Below are positions 1 to 10,713 of a stretch of 64,000 nucleotides of DNA, in pieces; the first letter of the stretch is position 1, and each line of letters begins with the position of its first letter. The notes below the pieces were generated by a model that was not told the origin of the DNA, made no database searches, and worked only from the letters and a program-made list of their open reading frames with translations. Source of the stretch: Hybos culiciformis (lineage: Eukaryota > Arthropoda > Insecta > Diptera > Hybotidae); assembly GCA_964007475.1 (NCBI GenBank), contig OZ023273.1, positions 12,537,922 through 12,601,921 of the forward strand, in the 5' to 3' direction. The position numbers and the translations under genes were made by a program.

Positions 1-2374
1 AAATATAATATATATTAATCGCTAAATATTAATATTAATTATTTCAAAAAATTCAGAAAATATTGTTTTGTTGAAAAAAGGTTCTAAACTTTTTACATTC
101 ATAAAAATATATAAATTTATTACTATATGAATAAGAGACCTTTTCAACTCGTCTTCTTCAGAAGATTAGAAACAAACAAAAAAACTTCCACCCTTTGTTT
201 CAATTCAAATCTCATTTAAATATAAAATCTTTATTATTACAATGTGAAATTATACACACAATGTAAAAAATAAAATAAAATGCAATTTTAACTTAGAGCT
301 ATTTTAAAATAATATACCTACCCAAAATTTATCTCAAGTTGAGATGAAATAAAAATAAAAAAAATGCGCCTTCACCTTTGAAATCATTTATTTTTCCCAA
401 GACTGAAACCCTCCACCTAAAAAAATAAACTAAAAATTTTTGGAAATAATTTATTGAGTGACAAATAAGGTTACACAACTTTATCCTTTTAAAGTTACAT
501 GTATAATTAACTTTTAATAATGGTACATATGGGTATGTAATTGATTAATTTATTATAAAAGGGAAATGAATTAGTTAATTAAAAAGTTTGAATGAAAAAA
601 GTTGTGTTTGAAAAAAAAGAAAAGTCATTCCAACTATAGTATTATATTTTATGCTTGCCCGTCAAAATAATTTTGTCAAAGTGTTATTTTTTTTTTTTTT
701 ACAACTGGGTATTCAAATACCCAAAAGGTTGTTTCGGCTTAAAAAATAATATTTTTTATTTTTATCTTAAGGAGGTTTTTAGGTTTATTAAATTTTAATT
801 GGTAATTTTTTTTTTAAATACCTACATTAAGAGTTTGAAAAAAAATATTTTATAGGAAAATTGCCAAAACTCAATTTCAGCTCTCGCAGTGTTTGTGGAG
901 AGATAATTTAAGATTGTGAGAAGGTTAATAAAATGAAAAGAAGACATTAATATTAATTAATAAAATTCCAAAACATTTTTTACAAAATGATTTGTTTTTG
1001 TTGGTTTTTTTGGTATTGATATTTAGGTACAAGCTAACCTTGCAACTATTCTACCTTCAAGTTAGGGGAAACTTGTTGAATTTATACAGCTCCCCATATA
1101 AATGCCCCATAATACGACTCACATTCGTATTAAAGAAATTTATTTATTATAATTATAAACTCCGAGTCGAAGCGCAGTATTTCATCTCGATTCGATGATA
1201 TGAAGTGGTTCAATTTTCACAATCAATAAATCAATCAACGCGACCAAGTTAATATAAAGGATTTAAAAAGCAGAACAATTGAAGTATTAATTTTGGAATT
1301 GTTGCATAATCAAAATTTTCTGAAAAAGCTAAAAACTAATAATTAATCAAAGAAACCAATTTATGGAAAACTAATTACTTTCTTCAATTTTGTTTAACAA
1401 AATTTTTCTCAAATATAAAAATAGTTGTATTTTTCTTTAGAAAAAAAAATTAAATAAATATGGTTAGATTGATTTTCAAAAATTTTTCTTGATTTGATTA
1501 AATTTTTGTTTTATTTTTATTTTTTTCCAAGCAAACATTCAAAAGTTAATAAACAAAAACAAACTTCAACAAACTGAACAAAAATATTTGAAATTTGGTT
1601 ACAAATAAAATCAACTTTTAAATTACAATTTTGTTTAAATATCAAATAAAAATAGAAATTCCCACGAGCTATACACAAACTATACGAATTGTGATAAAAG
1701 CACGTAAAAAAGGATATGTACGCAGCAGTAGTTTGTGGAAAATTGAAAAAACCAATTATAGATCTAATCAACACTTAATTAAATTATTAACAAGAGATAT
1801 TCAAAAAAGTTATTTATGACATTAAAATTAAATTCAATTTAATTCTAAGTATGCGGAATACATAATAAATATAAAACATTATATATACAATTATAATTAT
1901 TTATAATAATGTAATGATATACATATATAAAATTGTTCTATTTTAAAATCTATCTATTAAGTTATATTAGAAAATACAAATGGAATACAATTAATTAATC
2001 ACCTTTCAAATTATTTATCATCTTAATATAAAATATTATTTTAAAATATCTAAAACGAACACTTAGGTTTGTATTTACATTAAAAAGATCAATTTTGTCA
2101 ATGTTCTAGTTCTAGTAGAAAATTATCTAAAAAAAAATTAAATTTTTTGTTAGGCATTAGTTGCACTCTGTTTTAATTTATATACAGGAATAGAAATAAA
2201 CTAGGATAGGAGTCGTTGTGATACATGCGAATGGGGGTTGTGAGATATGTGTACGACGACATCACCTAACGATACTTTAGGTTAATATATCTTTAGACGC
2301 GAAATTGCCATAAATTGCAATTTTTTTTTTTGAACCGGTTTTCTGCAATTTTCAAATGTACTTTGAAATTTCGG
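1..2374. other. AT-rich non-coding DNA, no gene seen
   Basis: This stretch has frequent homopolymer runs and stop codons in all frames. Open frames here are under 90 codons, low in complexity and resemble no protein family I know. The segment from about 2150 to 2374 is somewhat richer in G and C and may be the upstream part of the repeat fragment that follows it. I see no RNA gene or terminal-repeat structure. Confidence 0.6.
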
Positions 2375-2510
2375 ATCTAGAGGATCTCAACCACCCAAGG
2401 GTCTCCATTTTTTTCACATTTCATAAAAGTTTAAATATATTCTAATTAAAATAAGTAGATAGATGTCAATTGAGAAAATTATAAGAGCCCAAAGATTCGG
2501 ACGAGGGATT
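2375..2510 (+). repeat. Dispersed repeat family, copy A (fragment)
   Basis: This fragment shares an ordered set of short motifs with the copies near 20.6, 23.9, 27.8 and 46.7 kb: AAAAGTTTAAAT followed by ATTCTAA, then GATAGATGTC, then ATTCGGA about 40-50 bases later. The match is clearest with the copy at 27736-27998. It has no coding capacity. The family is unnamed here and looks like a non-autonomous or decayed mobile element. The boundaries are approximate. Confidence 0.5.
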
Positions 2511-4050
2511 GATATATTTATAAATAGTGTATGACTAAATGATATTGAATAAGCCTAAAAATTATATTCAGCCTCTGATCGTGGTTTAAAAATAAAGTAT
2601 GTTAAATAGAATTGCTGAAAATGGCCCCATACTTTTTGAATGAACTGTTCTACATTTTTATTCCCTATTTCATTCATTCGTAATGGAATAAATAATACAT
2701 ATGTAATTTTAAACTGAATATACAAAATTTTGCTTCCAAAATGTAATATACAACTTACATTCAACAGAAAACTTTTAAATAGCTGTAATTCATTTTAATA
2801 TAATAGAAAGAAAATTTAGCAAAAACATATAAAATTTATAAAAATTTATTTTTTCAAGACTCTTTATTTTTTTTTTTTATTTTTTACTCAGTTTCAACCA
2901 TTTTATTGTTTTGTTGTCCTTTTCATATGCAAACTGCAAATATTAAAAAAAATAAAATCAAGGAACTGTTGCTTTGAACACAGTAATTGTGTGTAATAAC
3001 AAAAACATTAATTAAAAGTCAAGATATGGGAAACTTTTAGCTTATAATTAAACTAATCGACTGCAGCCTAAATTTTTGAAAATAAACTACATAACAAAAG
3101 TATAATAATAATAATAATAATAAAATTGTTGAAAATTACTGTTGGATCAAATATTATGAACTCTTTTATGAAGTTTTTTTTTTTTTTTAAAGTATAGTTA
3201 ATATTTCCGAAAGTACTAAAATATATTTCATAGAAAAAAAAAAAAACACAAAAAAAAAATATACAGAAATATATTTCACAGATGGGTATAATAAATATTA
3301 TTTTCTTTTTATTTTTCACATTTTCAGATTTATAGCAATCACTAAAACTGGTGATGGAAGAACTTTTCTCGTTTTAAGTTTGTTAGTTTTTAATTAACTT
3401 TTGTAGCTTCAGGATAAATTAGGATGCTCTTTCTCCCGAAAAAAAAAAAAAAAACAAAATAATATATAAGTATTGTGATGATTGATATTTTATATGTTTA
3501 GAATGAAAAACAGATTGTTAGTAAGAACAAACTGTTTCAAATATATCATGGAAAATTTTCTTGCTTATGGATATTACAAATAGAGAAAAAAAATTCGTAT
3601 ATTATATTTTTTATTATACAAATATGTATATTTTTGTCTAGAATATTCTATGTAAGAGGTAAAATTTATTGCAAACAAACTAGAAAATTTATTTGTTTTT
3701 CTTTTTTGTAATTTTATTTTCGAGTCACTAAACGATAAAAATTTATTTCTAGTTTTAATTAAGAACTCGCAAAGAAACAAAAATATATGAACATTGATAC
3801 TTAACGTTTTAAATTGCTTAAATAATTAAATACGTAGCTAGAAGTATATTTGGTTCTTATTTAGTTAGTTACAAAGTTGAGAAATTTAAAAAAAAAATTT
3901 GTTGTTAAAAGACCACCAACTTCGTATCAGTAATGTCAATATTCCCATACTATAAAATATTAAGTTAATTAATAAAATAGCATAACTTAACTTAACTAAA
4001 AAAATTTACTCAAAATTTATAAAAAAAATGTAAAAATAGTAGATTACAAC
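2511..4050. other. AT-rich non-coding DNA, no gene seen
   Basis: The stretch is dominated by poly-A/poly-T tracts and AT microsatellite-like sequence, including an ATA trinucleotide run near 3103-3122. Open frames are short, low in complexity and rich in Phe, Lys and Ile, as expected by chance at this base composition. Confidence 0.6.
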
Positions 4051-4220
4051 ACATGTTAAGAAAATTTGTTATTACAACGAGTTGTGTATACACAAAAACA
4101 CATGCACATGCGTCAATACTTATACCACGAGACCGCAGGTCGAGTTATATAAATTGACAAGTGTGCATGTGTTTTTGTGTAAATACACAACGAACTGTAT
4201 AACAAATTATATTAACATAT
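4051..4220. repeat. Long imperfect inverted repeat (hairpin)
   Basis: The arm at 4051-4117 pairs with the arm at 4153-4220 around a 35-base loop. The best-paired core contains ACACAAAAACACATGCACA (left arm) and its complement in the right arm, separated from a further GTTGTGTAT match by a 2-base bulge. The outer parts match less well but stay in register. An RNA read from either strand could fold into a stem of nearly 70 bases. It could be a small-RNA precursor, a foldback element or an old inverted duplication; sequence alone does not decide. Confidence 0.7.
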
Positions 4221-4308
4221 TTTGTATACTGTTTTAATGTGCATGTGAGAGGTAGTTTCAATCTATACATTTGCATTGCAAAAAATAAACAAAAGTTCAA
4301 AATGAAGC

Positions 4309-4379
4309 AAGTAAATAAAATTGAAGTGTGTAAATAAAATTGAAGTGTGTAAATAAAATTGTAGTGTGTAAATAAAATG
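4309..4379 (+). repeat. 19-bp tandem repeat, about 3.7 copies
   Basis: The unit GAAGTGTGTAAATAAAATT occurs at 4323-4341 and 4342-4360, with a slightly changed third copy at 4361-4379 and a partial copy before 4323. It lies about 90 bases downstream of the long hairpin. It is a simple minisatellite with no apparent coding role. Confidence 0.85.
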
Positions 4380-5101
4380 TTCTTAAATAAATAATTACAT
4401 GTGTATTGACGCATTTAATTATCCATTTACTGAGCTAAATTTACGGTAGTAAATACAACTTACCGATCACATGCACATTAAAAATCATTACCAATAAGAG
4501 TAAGAAGTAACATACTCAAAATTTTATAACATAAACCTTTATTTTCAAATTTTGTCCACTTTACTTTATGAAAGTAACTAATAAAAAAAATCCAGACTCT
4601 CATTTGATGATCATCATTGTACATGCTCTGTCACTCTAATTAAAACAGAATCATATATATGAAACGATTTCAATTAAAAATTAATATATGAACTTGAAAC
4701 ATATATGTAAATGATATGAATCGTCACCACATTACTAGGGTACTAAAATTTCAAAAAAAAATCAAATATAAAATGCAAAACATTTATTTTTAATTTCTGA
4801 ATTTATTATCCGCAAATAATAACTCATAAAATTTATATATTTGCATTAATAAAGAAAATGTCGTTAAATAGCGTAAAACTTTTTTCACACATGGAAATTT
4901 GAAGCCACTTCAAAAAAAATAAAAAATTAAACAAAAAATTAAAACCAAAAAAAAAAGTATATGTTAACTTTTATGTGCAAAAGTTTTATTTTCGTTTTTT
5001 GTTTTATGTTTTTTTAATTTTTATTACTTTAATATTTTTAAGGTGCAAAACCTATGCTGTTATGCTGTTATATTCGATTCTAAATAAAAAAAAATTAGAA
5101 C
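4380..5101. other. AT-rich non-coding DNA up to the retrotransposon
   Basis: I see no gene here. The segment is host sequence running up to the target duplication of the retrotransposon inserted at 5102. It contains ordinary AT-rich tracts only. Confidence 0.6.
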
Positions 5102-5106
5102 ATAGT
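5102..5106. repeat. Target-site duplication, left copy (ATAGT)
   Basis: ATAGT directly precedes the LTR that begins at 5107, and the same five bases follow the other LTR at 11608-11612. A 5-bp duplication is usual for BEL/Pao integration and fixes both ends of the element. Confidence 0.93.
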
Positions 5107-5375
5107 TGTTGAAAAATCTTCTTCTAATGGACTGTATAATAAAAATGCCTGGTTCTGTTGTTTAAATAATAATTAATTTTATTTATTTAATTATTTCGCT
5201 GATGTTGTCCGGAAGGGACCTCTGTTCACAACAATTGATTTAATACGACTCACCCGTTACAAAATGTTATTATAATTACATGACAATGAAATTAGTTACA
5301 AATGAATATGAAACGGATTGAATGAAAAAGCTACAGTATGAATGAGAATGAGTAGCGATGATTTGATTCTATACA
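5107..5375 (-). repeat. 3' LTR of the BEL/Pao element
   Basis: This is a 269-bp direct repeat of 11339-11607 with no difference that I can find. On the minus strand it starts TGTATAG and ends TTCAACA. It carries AATAAA-type polyadenylation signals on the minus strand, within 5177-5188. It lies directly after the polypurine tract in the element's sense. The promoter and the U3/R/U5 borders cannot be placed from sequence alone. Confidence 0.94.
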
Positions 5376-5391
5376 TTTATTCTGCCCCGTT
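5376..5391 (-). promoter_or_regulatory. Polypurine tract, plus-strand DNA primer
   Basis: On the minus strand this reads AACGGGGCAGAATAAA and abuts the start of the 3' LTR. It is almost all purine, as expected for the RNase H-resistant primer of plus-strand synthesis in LTR retrotransposons. The pol stop codon lies just upstream. Confidence 0.75.
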
Positions 5392-5399
5392 GAACTTGT

Positions 5400-8300
5400 T
5401 CAAACCTCAATTGGTAATATGCATAATTTTTGTACTGTTCGCTGTAATGTTCCTGTCTGATGCTGGACGTCTACCCTACGGATTGTACCTGCTTGATCTG
5501 GATAAACATTAATAATTCTCCCTAGACGCCAGTATGCTGGAGGAAGATTCTCGTCTTTGATGATAACCATTTGACCAATTTTGATATTTGGTGATTGATT
5601 TTGCCATTTGGTTCTTACATTTAACTGTGTTAAATATTCGGATTTCCATCTCTTCCAGATATTCCATTTGAATTTTTCTATCAGAGCCCATCGTTTTAAT
5701 CGATTGTCTGCTACTTCACTGACGTCTTTGGTTAATGGTAACTCAATGTGTCTTCCCACAAGGAAGTGACCTGGTGTCAATGCATTGAGATCATTTGGGT
5801 CATCGGATAATGGTGTCAGAGGTCTTGAATTAAGACATGCCTCAATGGATGTTGCTAATGTTTCCATTTCTTCGTATGATAAATGTTGAACACCAACCAC
5901 TCGCTTCAGATGGTACTTCGCTGACTTGACCGCTGCTTCCCATAATCCACCTTGATGTGGTGATGCTGGTGGAATGAACTTCCAATCTATTTTGAATCTA
6001 CTGAATTCATCTGACAGTTGAATGGTTTGCCATGATGCCAAAATTTCTTTAAACTCTTTGTTTGCACCAACAAATGCTGTTCCATTGTCACTCCACAATT
6101 CCTTGACACTACTACGCCTGCTGCAAAATCTCGAAAAGGCACTAATAAAGGCTGCTGTGGATAAATCACTTACCACTTCAAGATGCACTGCTTTTGTTTT
6201 CATACACACAAACACTGCAATGTACCCTTTGACAAATGTATTGCATCGACCATGAAATCTTTTAAGTTGAAATGGACCACAATAATCAACTGATGTAGAC
6301 ACAAATGCGTCGTTGATTGTCACTCTTGCCTCTGGTAATGAACCCATGTATTGTTGTGCTGTCACTTTCTTCTGTTTGAAACATGTTATACATTTTGATG
6401 TAATTTGCTTCACAATTTTTCTTTGATGTATGATCCAATATTTTTCTCGTAGAACTTGTAACATAAGTTGAACACCACCATGTAATGTACTTCGATGAAC
6501 ATCTTCGATCAATAATCTTGTAAACATTCCCAGTTCTGGCAAAATGATAGGATGTTTTTCTTCAAATGTTAAGTTAGCCTTTGCAATTCTACCACCAACT
6601 CTTAGAATCCCGCACCCATCAATAAATGGACTTAGGCCGCATAGTTTCGATTCTGTTGTTAACTCTTGGTTGTTTGTACAAGATTTTATTTCACTTACAA
6701 AATAAACTTGCTGTTCATAACGAATCCAAATAAGCTCTGCCTGATTTAATTCTAATGATGATATAATTCTAATATTTCGATCGTGTAATAATTTTCTTGA
6801 ATTTGAAATGAATCGTAGAACATAAGAGGTTACTCTCAATAATTTCAACAATTTTGAATATTTTTGAAGTAAATTAGAACCTTTACACACTAACAAAGGT
6901 TGAACTTCTCGAACATTCATCACGATTGGCTTGATTGCTTTCAATTCATTTTCAATTAATTTAACTTCTGTTGATTTTAAATTCACTAATGGTTTTGGCC
7001 AATGTTTTACATCACTCTGCAAAAAATCTGGTCCATACCACCACAATTTGTTATTGATTAAATTCTTTGGTAAAGATCCCCTTGATATTAAATCTGCCGG
7101 ATTCACCTTCGTGTTTACATGATGCCACTGCATTTGCTCGGTTAATGTCTGAATTTCGCTTACTCTATTTGCCACATAAATCTTCCAGGAAGATGGTGGT
7201 TTTGAAATCCAATGTAGAACTATCATTGAATCTGTCCAACAATGACACATTGATATATTCACTTCACTGTTGATTGCATCACAAACAATTCTAAAAAGTT
7301 TGGCCAATAATTTTGCTGCTTCTAATTCCAGTCGTGCTATGGTAACCGTTTTCAATGGTGCCACTCGTGACTTTGACATAACAAGACGAACAATTATTTC
7401 ACCATTTGAATTGATTGTTCGTGAATAAATTGCTGCCCCGTAAGCCTTCTCAGAAGCATCACAAAACCCATGTAATTCGACACAGCTGTTTTCCATTACA
7501 CCTAACCATCTTGGAATTTGGATGTTCTCTAATATTGGTAATGAGTTTGAAAATGTTATCCAATCTTGCTTCAATGATTCATCTAATTCATCATCCCATC
7601 CAATCTTTTTTGTCCACAAATGTTGAATAAATATTTTTGCCAATATGATGACTGGTGATAAATATCCACCTGGATCGTACAATTTAGCTACTTGACTAAC
7701 TACTGTGCGCTTGGTTATGTAGAACTCAGAAGGCATCTGTACCTTAAAAAATAAATTATCAGTTGAAGGCAACCAGTTTAGGCCCAAGACTGTCGCCACT
7801 TCGCTTTCGTTTAATTCCAACATGTTCTTATTTTCATTGTTCAATAATTTATTCAATTGCATGTTGTTTGTCCGCCATTTGGATAATTCAAAACCGCCTT
7901 GCTTCAGTAGTTGAACCAATTCTTGAATAAGCACGTTTGCCGCTTGGATATTGTGAGCTCCGAATAATTTGTCATCAACATATGAGTTTTCCATCACAAT
8001 TTTATATGCATTTGGATAAATTTCACGATGATCTTCTGCACACTGCTTTACTGCTCTAATGGCTAAAAACGGCGCTGATGTTGTACCATAAGTCACTGTT
8101 ATCAAAAACCACTCTTGGATTGGTTCAAATGAATTAAATCTCCAAAAGATTCTTTGAAAATTCCATTGCTTTGGATTGATTAGCACTTGACGAAACATTT
8201 TAACAATATCCGCTGATATTGCCACTGCATAAACACGAAATCGAATTATGATCATGACTAAATCCTCTTGTAACTTCTCACCACACAATTGTAGTTCATT

Positions 8301-9515
8301 TAAAGAAACACCACTTTTTGTTTTTGCTGAACCATTAAATACCACACGAAATTTATTTGATGTCACTGCATGATGAGGTATATAATAAATTGGTGTACCA
8401 TCACTGGGTAGCTTGGAAGCTGGTATCATATGGCCTAGTTGAATATATTCTTCCATGAAGTTTGAATATTTCTCTCGTAATTTTGAATCTAATTTGAATC
8501 TTGATTCTAAGGCGAAAAATTGTCTTAAAGCACGTTCACGTGAATCACCCATAATTGTTACGACTGATTTAAATGGAATGTCTACCACATATCTTCCGCT
8601 TTTGGTTCTATAATGATTGTTGATAAAAATATTTTCACATAATTCATCTTCACTTGATCTTGGTTTTTTATCATGCATCATTTCAATTTCCCAAAATTTT
8701 TGCATTGATAAATCTAATTGTTCATCTGATATTAAATTACAATTACTATTTGACGTTGTAGTAATTGGTGTTTCTCCAAAAATTATAAAACCAAATTTTG
8801 TCTTCTGTGCTACTGGTGAACCATTTTGACTTGGTATAATTTCCCCTTCAATTATTTTTGACAACAAACATGCCCCAAATAAAATGTCAATATTACCTGG
8901 TTTATGAAATGTTGTATCTGCTAATTTCAATTTTGATAGATGAGGCCACTGATTGTACTCAAATTCTACTGATGGTGTAACATGAGTAATTTTTGGTAAA
9001 ACTAAAACTTGTTCTTGATATAAAATGTTTGCTGATTCATGAACTGAACGAAAATTCACGGATGCTGATGCCGTTGTAATAATGTTAAGATTTGCGCCAA
9101 TTCCTGTCAAATGTTTGTTACTTCTTGTTGTATTTAATTTCAAAATATCACTGCAATTTTTGGTAATTGCATTCACTTGGGAACCACTATCACATAATGC
9201 TCTGAATTGTTTCCAAATTCCACTTGAATCTTGAATTTCAACTTCTGCTGTAGCTAATAAGACATAATTTTGATTTGAATTACTGCCAGATGAACTAAAA
9301 TGTAAATTCACATTCTCTGGCAACACCACTTCTTTAAAATTTATTTTGGTCTTGTCTTGGATAATCTGCCATGGAACGAAATGTCTGTTCTCTGTTTCGT
9401 ATTCCAGCAGATGGCGCTGCACGAAAGGGCATCTGATTTTCAGCTGCTCCTGCACCGGCGTAATTAAAAGGTTGCTGACTACATGTTGCTCCTTCACCAT
9501 TTTCAATTTCTTCAC
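5400..9515 (-). CDS. pol: BEL/Pao Pol polyprotein (PR-RT-RH-INT)
   Basis: A 1,371-residue Pol with no internal stops. Domains in order: retropepsin-like aspartic protease with DSG at 109-111; reverse transcriptase with an Asp at about 436 and YVDD at 512-515; RNase H with Asp 686, Glu 730 or 732, Asp 762 and Asp 808; the zinc-binding integrase N-terminus with His 1007, His 1012, Cys 1042 and Cys 1045; the integrase core with Asp 1077, Asp 1143 and Glu 1193 (spacing 49 between the last two); and a C-terminal domain like that of other BEL integrases. All catalytic residues I looked for are present. The frame is open back to a stop at 9537-9539. The coordinate given begins at a GTG; the first in-frame ATG is five codons later. 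Neither is likely to be a true start, because Pol is normally made as a Gag-Pol fusion. Its frame is +1 relative to gag, with 182 bp of overlap, so expression needs a frameshift, or a one-base indel has split a former single ORF. Confidence 0.95.
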   Translation of the reverse strand: MKKLKMVKEQHVVSNLLITPVQEQLKIRCPFVQRHLLEYETENRHFVPWQIIQDKTKINFKEVVLPENVNLHFSSSGSNSNQNYVLLATAEVEIQDSSGIWKQFRALCDSGSQVNAITKNCSDILKLNTTRSNKHLTGIGANLNIITTASASVNFRSVHESANILYQEQVLVLPKITHVTPSVEFEYNQWPHLSKLKLADTTFHKPGNIDILFGACLLSKIIEGEIIPSQNGSPVAQKTKFGFIIFGETPITTTSNSNCNLISDEQLDLSMQKFWEIEMMHDKKPRSSEDELCENIFINNHYRTKSGRYVVDIPFKSVVTIMGDSRERALRQFFALESRFKLDSKLREKYSNFMEEYIQLGHMIPASKLPSDGTPIYYIPHHAVTSNKFRVVFNGSAKTKSGVSLNELQLCGEKLQEDLVMIIIRFRVYAVAISADIVKMFRQVLINPKQWNFQRIFWRFNSFEPIQEWFLITVTYGTTSAPFLAIRAVKQCAEDHREIYPNAYKIVMENSYVDDKLFGAHNIQAANVLIQELVQLLKQGGFELSKWRTNNMQLNKLLNNENKNMLELNESEVATVLGLNWLPSTDNLFFKVQMPSEFYITKRTVVSQVAKLYDPGGYLSPVIILAKIFIQHLWTKKIGWDDELDESLKQDWITFSNSLPILENIQIPRWLGVMENSCVELHGFCDASEKAYGAAIYSRTINSNGEIIVRLVMSKSRVAPLKTVTIARLELEAAKLLAKLFRIVCDAINSEVNISMCHCWTDSMIVLHWISKPPSSWKIYVANRVSEIQTLTEQMQWHHVNTKVNPADLISRGSLPKNLINNKLWWYGPDFLQSDVKHWPKPLVNLKSTEVKLIENELKAIKPIVMNVREVQPLLVCKGSNLLQKYSKLLKLLRVTSYVLRFISNSRKLLHDRNIRIISSLELNQAELIWIRYEQQVYFVSEIKSCTNNQELTTESKLCGLSPFIDGCGILRVGGRIAKANLTFEEKHPIILPELGMFTRLLIEDVHRSTLHGGVQLMLQVLREKYWIIHQRKIVKQITSKCITCFKQKKVTAQQYMGSLPEARVTINDAFVSTSVDYCGPFQLKRFHGRCNTFVKGYIAVFVCMKTKAVHLEVVSDLSTAAFISAFSRFCSRRSSVKELWSDNGTAFVGANKEFKEILASWQTIQLSDEFSRFKIDWKFIPPASPHQGGLWEAAVKSAKYHLKRVVGVQHLSYEEMETLATSIEACLNSRPLTPLSDDPNDLNALTPGHFLVGRHIELPLTKDVSEVADNRLKRWALIEKFKWNIWKRWKSEYLTQLNVRTKWQNQSPNIKIGQMVIIKDENLPPAYWRLGRIINVYPDQAGTIRRVDVQHQTGTLQRTVQKLCILPIEV

Positions 9516-10713
9516 CCTGTTGTTCTTGTAATGTATTCACTGAATTTGAATAACATAATAAAGAATTATGCTTCCGGCCACATTTCTGACAATTACCAGA
9601 AGTACAATTGGATGTTAAATGACCACTACGTAGACAATTAAAACATAAACCCAGCTTGGATACTTTTTGACTACGATCACGAGGTAATAATTTCAAAAAT
9701 GATTTGCACTCAAATAATTTGTGTGCATCATGACACATTGGACAACCAGATTTCGTTTTTGTCTTCTCTTTATTGTCTTTGCCTGTTGGCCGTTGTTTTG
9801 GATTGCTTCTGGGTTCACTCTGAACTGAAATAACTTGATCACTCAACACATTTGCTCTTTCTTCCAAAAAGTTGTCAAATTGCTTAATTGTAGCCACTTC
9901 CCGTTGAGGACGTTGTTTTCTCCATTCCTCTGCTGATTTGGAATCTAATTTTGAAGCTAAAATGAAAATTAAAATTGAATCCCAAGATTCAATATTAACA
10001 CCAAATGCAGGTAAAGCACGAATAACGTCATTCATGCGACGCTTGATTAAAGTTACTTGACTGTAACTTTCACTTGATGAATTAGGAATTTCCATAATAC
10101 TCTGAATAAATGCATCAACTGCTCGACGGTTGTTGTCATAATGTGCACGAAGTGTTTGCCACGCTTGAATATAATTTGCATCTGTTGCTGGTAAACCACT
10201 GATCAATTCACTTGCTGTGCCTTGCAATAATTTTTTCAAAATTGTTAACTTCATTGCGTTGCCCACGTTATCGTCACTGTCGACTAAATTTAAAAATGTA
10301 TCGCGAAACGAGTGCCATTTTTTGAAATCACCACTGAAACACTCAATGTCTTTGATATTAATTTGAACTGTTGATAATCGTGGATTATTTTGATGTTGTT
10401 GTGTTTCAGCTGGAATTTCCACATTAGGTTGTAATACATTAACTCGACGTTTTAAAATTGCCTTAGCTACGTCCACATTGTTCTCAACATCTTCTTGCAC
10501 TTTGATTTGTAAATTTAATGCTGCCTGGTCATTTTCAGCCACATTCGCTAAAATTTCGTTATGTTTTTTACAAAATGCTTGCCAACGTTGTTCCAATTTT
10601 TCTAGTTGATTTTCAACTTCAACTAAATCCGATGTCTGTAATTCTGGACGCTCACACCACACCAGAATACGATGAATTGAAGCCTCGATATTTTTTCTTT
10701 CGTGGACTGACAT
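9334..10713 (-). CDS. gag: BEL/Pao Gag nucleocapsid protein
   Basis: A 459-residue Gag that would form the particle and bind genomic RNA. The N-terminal 90 residues are charged and probably helical. Residues about 115-290 match the DUF1759 Gag domain of BEL elements, with a conserved Phe-Ser-Gly-Asp segment near 126-129 and a Leu-Gln-Gly-Thr-Ala segment near 163-167. Three zinc knuckles follow: Cys 324/327, His 331, Cys 336; Cys 357/360, His 365, Cys 370; and Cys 375/378, His 382, Cys 387. Between them and the globular domain is a basic, Lys-rich linker (about 300-322). The ATG at 10711-10713 has an in-frame TAG directly before it, which fixes the start. The last 60 codons overlap the pol frame. 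BEL elements often have one fused gag-pol ORF, so the separate stop at 9334-9336 is notable. Confidence 0.93.
   Translation of the reverse strand: MSVHERKNIEASIHRILVWCERPELQTSDLVEVENQLEKLEQRWQAFCKKHNEILANVAENDQAALNLQIKVQEDVENNVDVAKAILKRRVNVLQPNVEIPAETQQHQNNPRLSTVQINIKDIECFSGDFKKWHSFRDTFLNLVDSDDNVGNAMKLTILKKLLQGTASELISGLPATDANYIQAWQTLRAHYDNNRRAVDAFIQSIMEIPNSSSESYSQVTLIKRRMNDVIRALPAFGVNIESWDSILIFILASKLDSKSAEEWRKQRPQREVATIKQFDNFLEERANVLSDQVISVQSEPRSNPKQRPTGKDNKEKTKTKSGCPMCHDAHKLFECKSFLKLLPRDRSQKVSKLGLCFNCLRSGHLTSNCTSGNCQKCGRKHNSLLCYSNSVNTLQEQQGEEIENGEGATCSQQPFNYAGAGAAENQMPFRAAPSAGIRNREQTFRSMADYPRQDQNKF

Noticed and set aside
4145..4414. 89-codon minus-strand open frame
   Set aside because: It consists largely of the hairpin arm and the 19-bp tandem repeat, which explains its repeated HTSILF-like words.
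5376..5399. Possible env-like gene between pol and the 3' LTR
   Set aside because: Only 24 bp separate the pol stop codon from the LTR, so no third gene is possible there.
9481..9515. GTG at 9515 or ATG at 9500 as an independent start for Pol
   Set aside because: LTR retrotransposon Pol is normally made as a Gag fusion. The frame is open upstream to 9536, so an independent start is unlikely, though not excluded.
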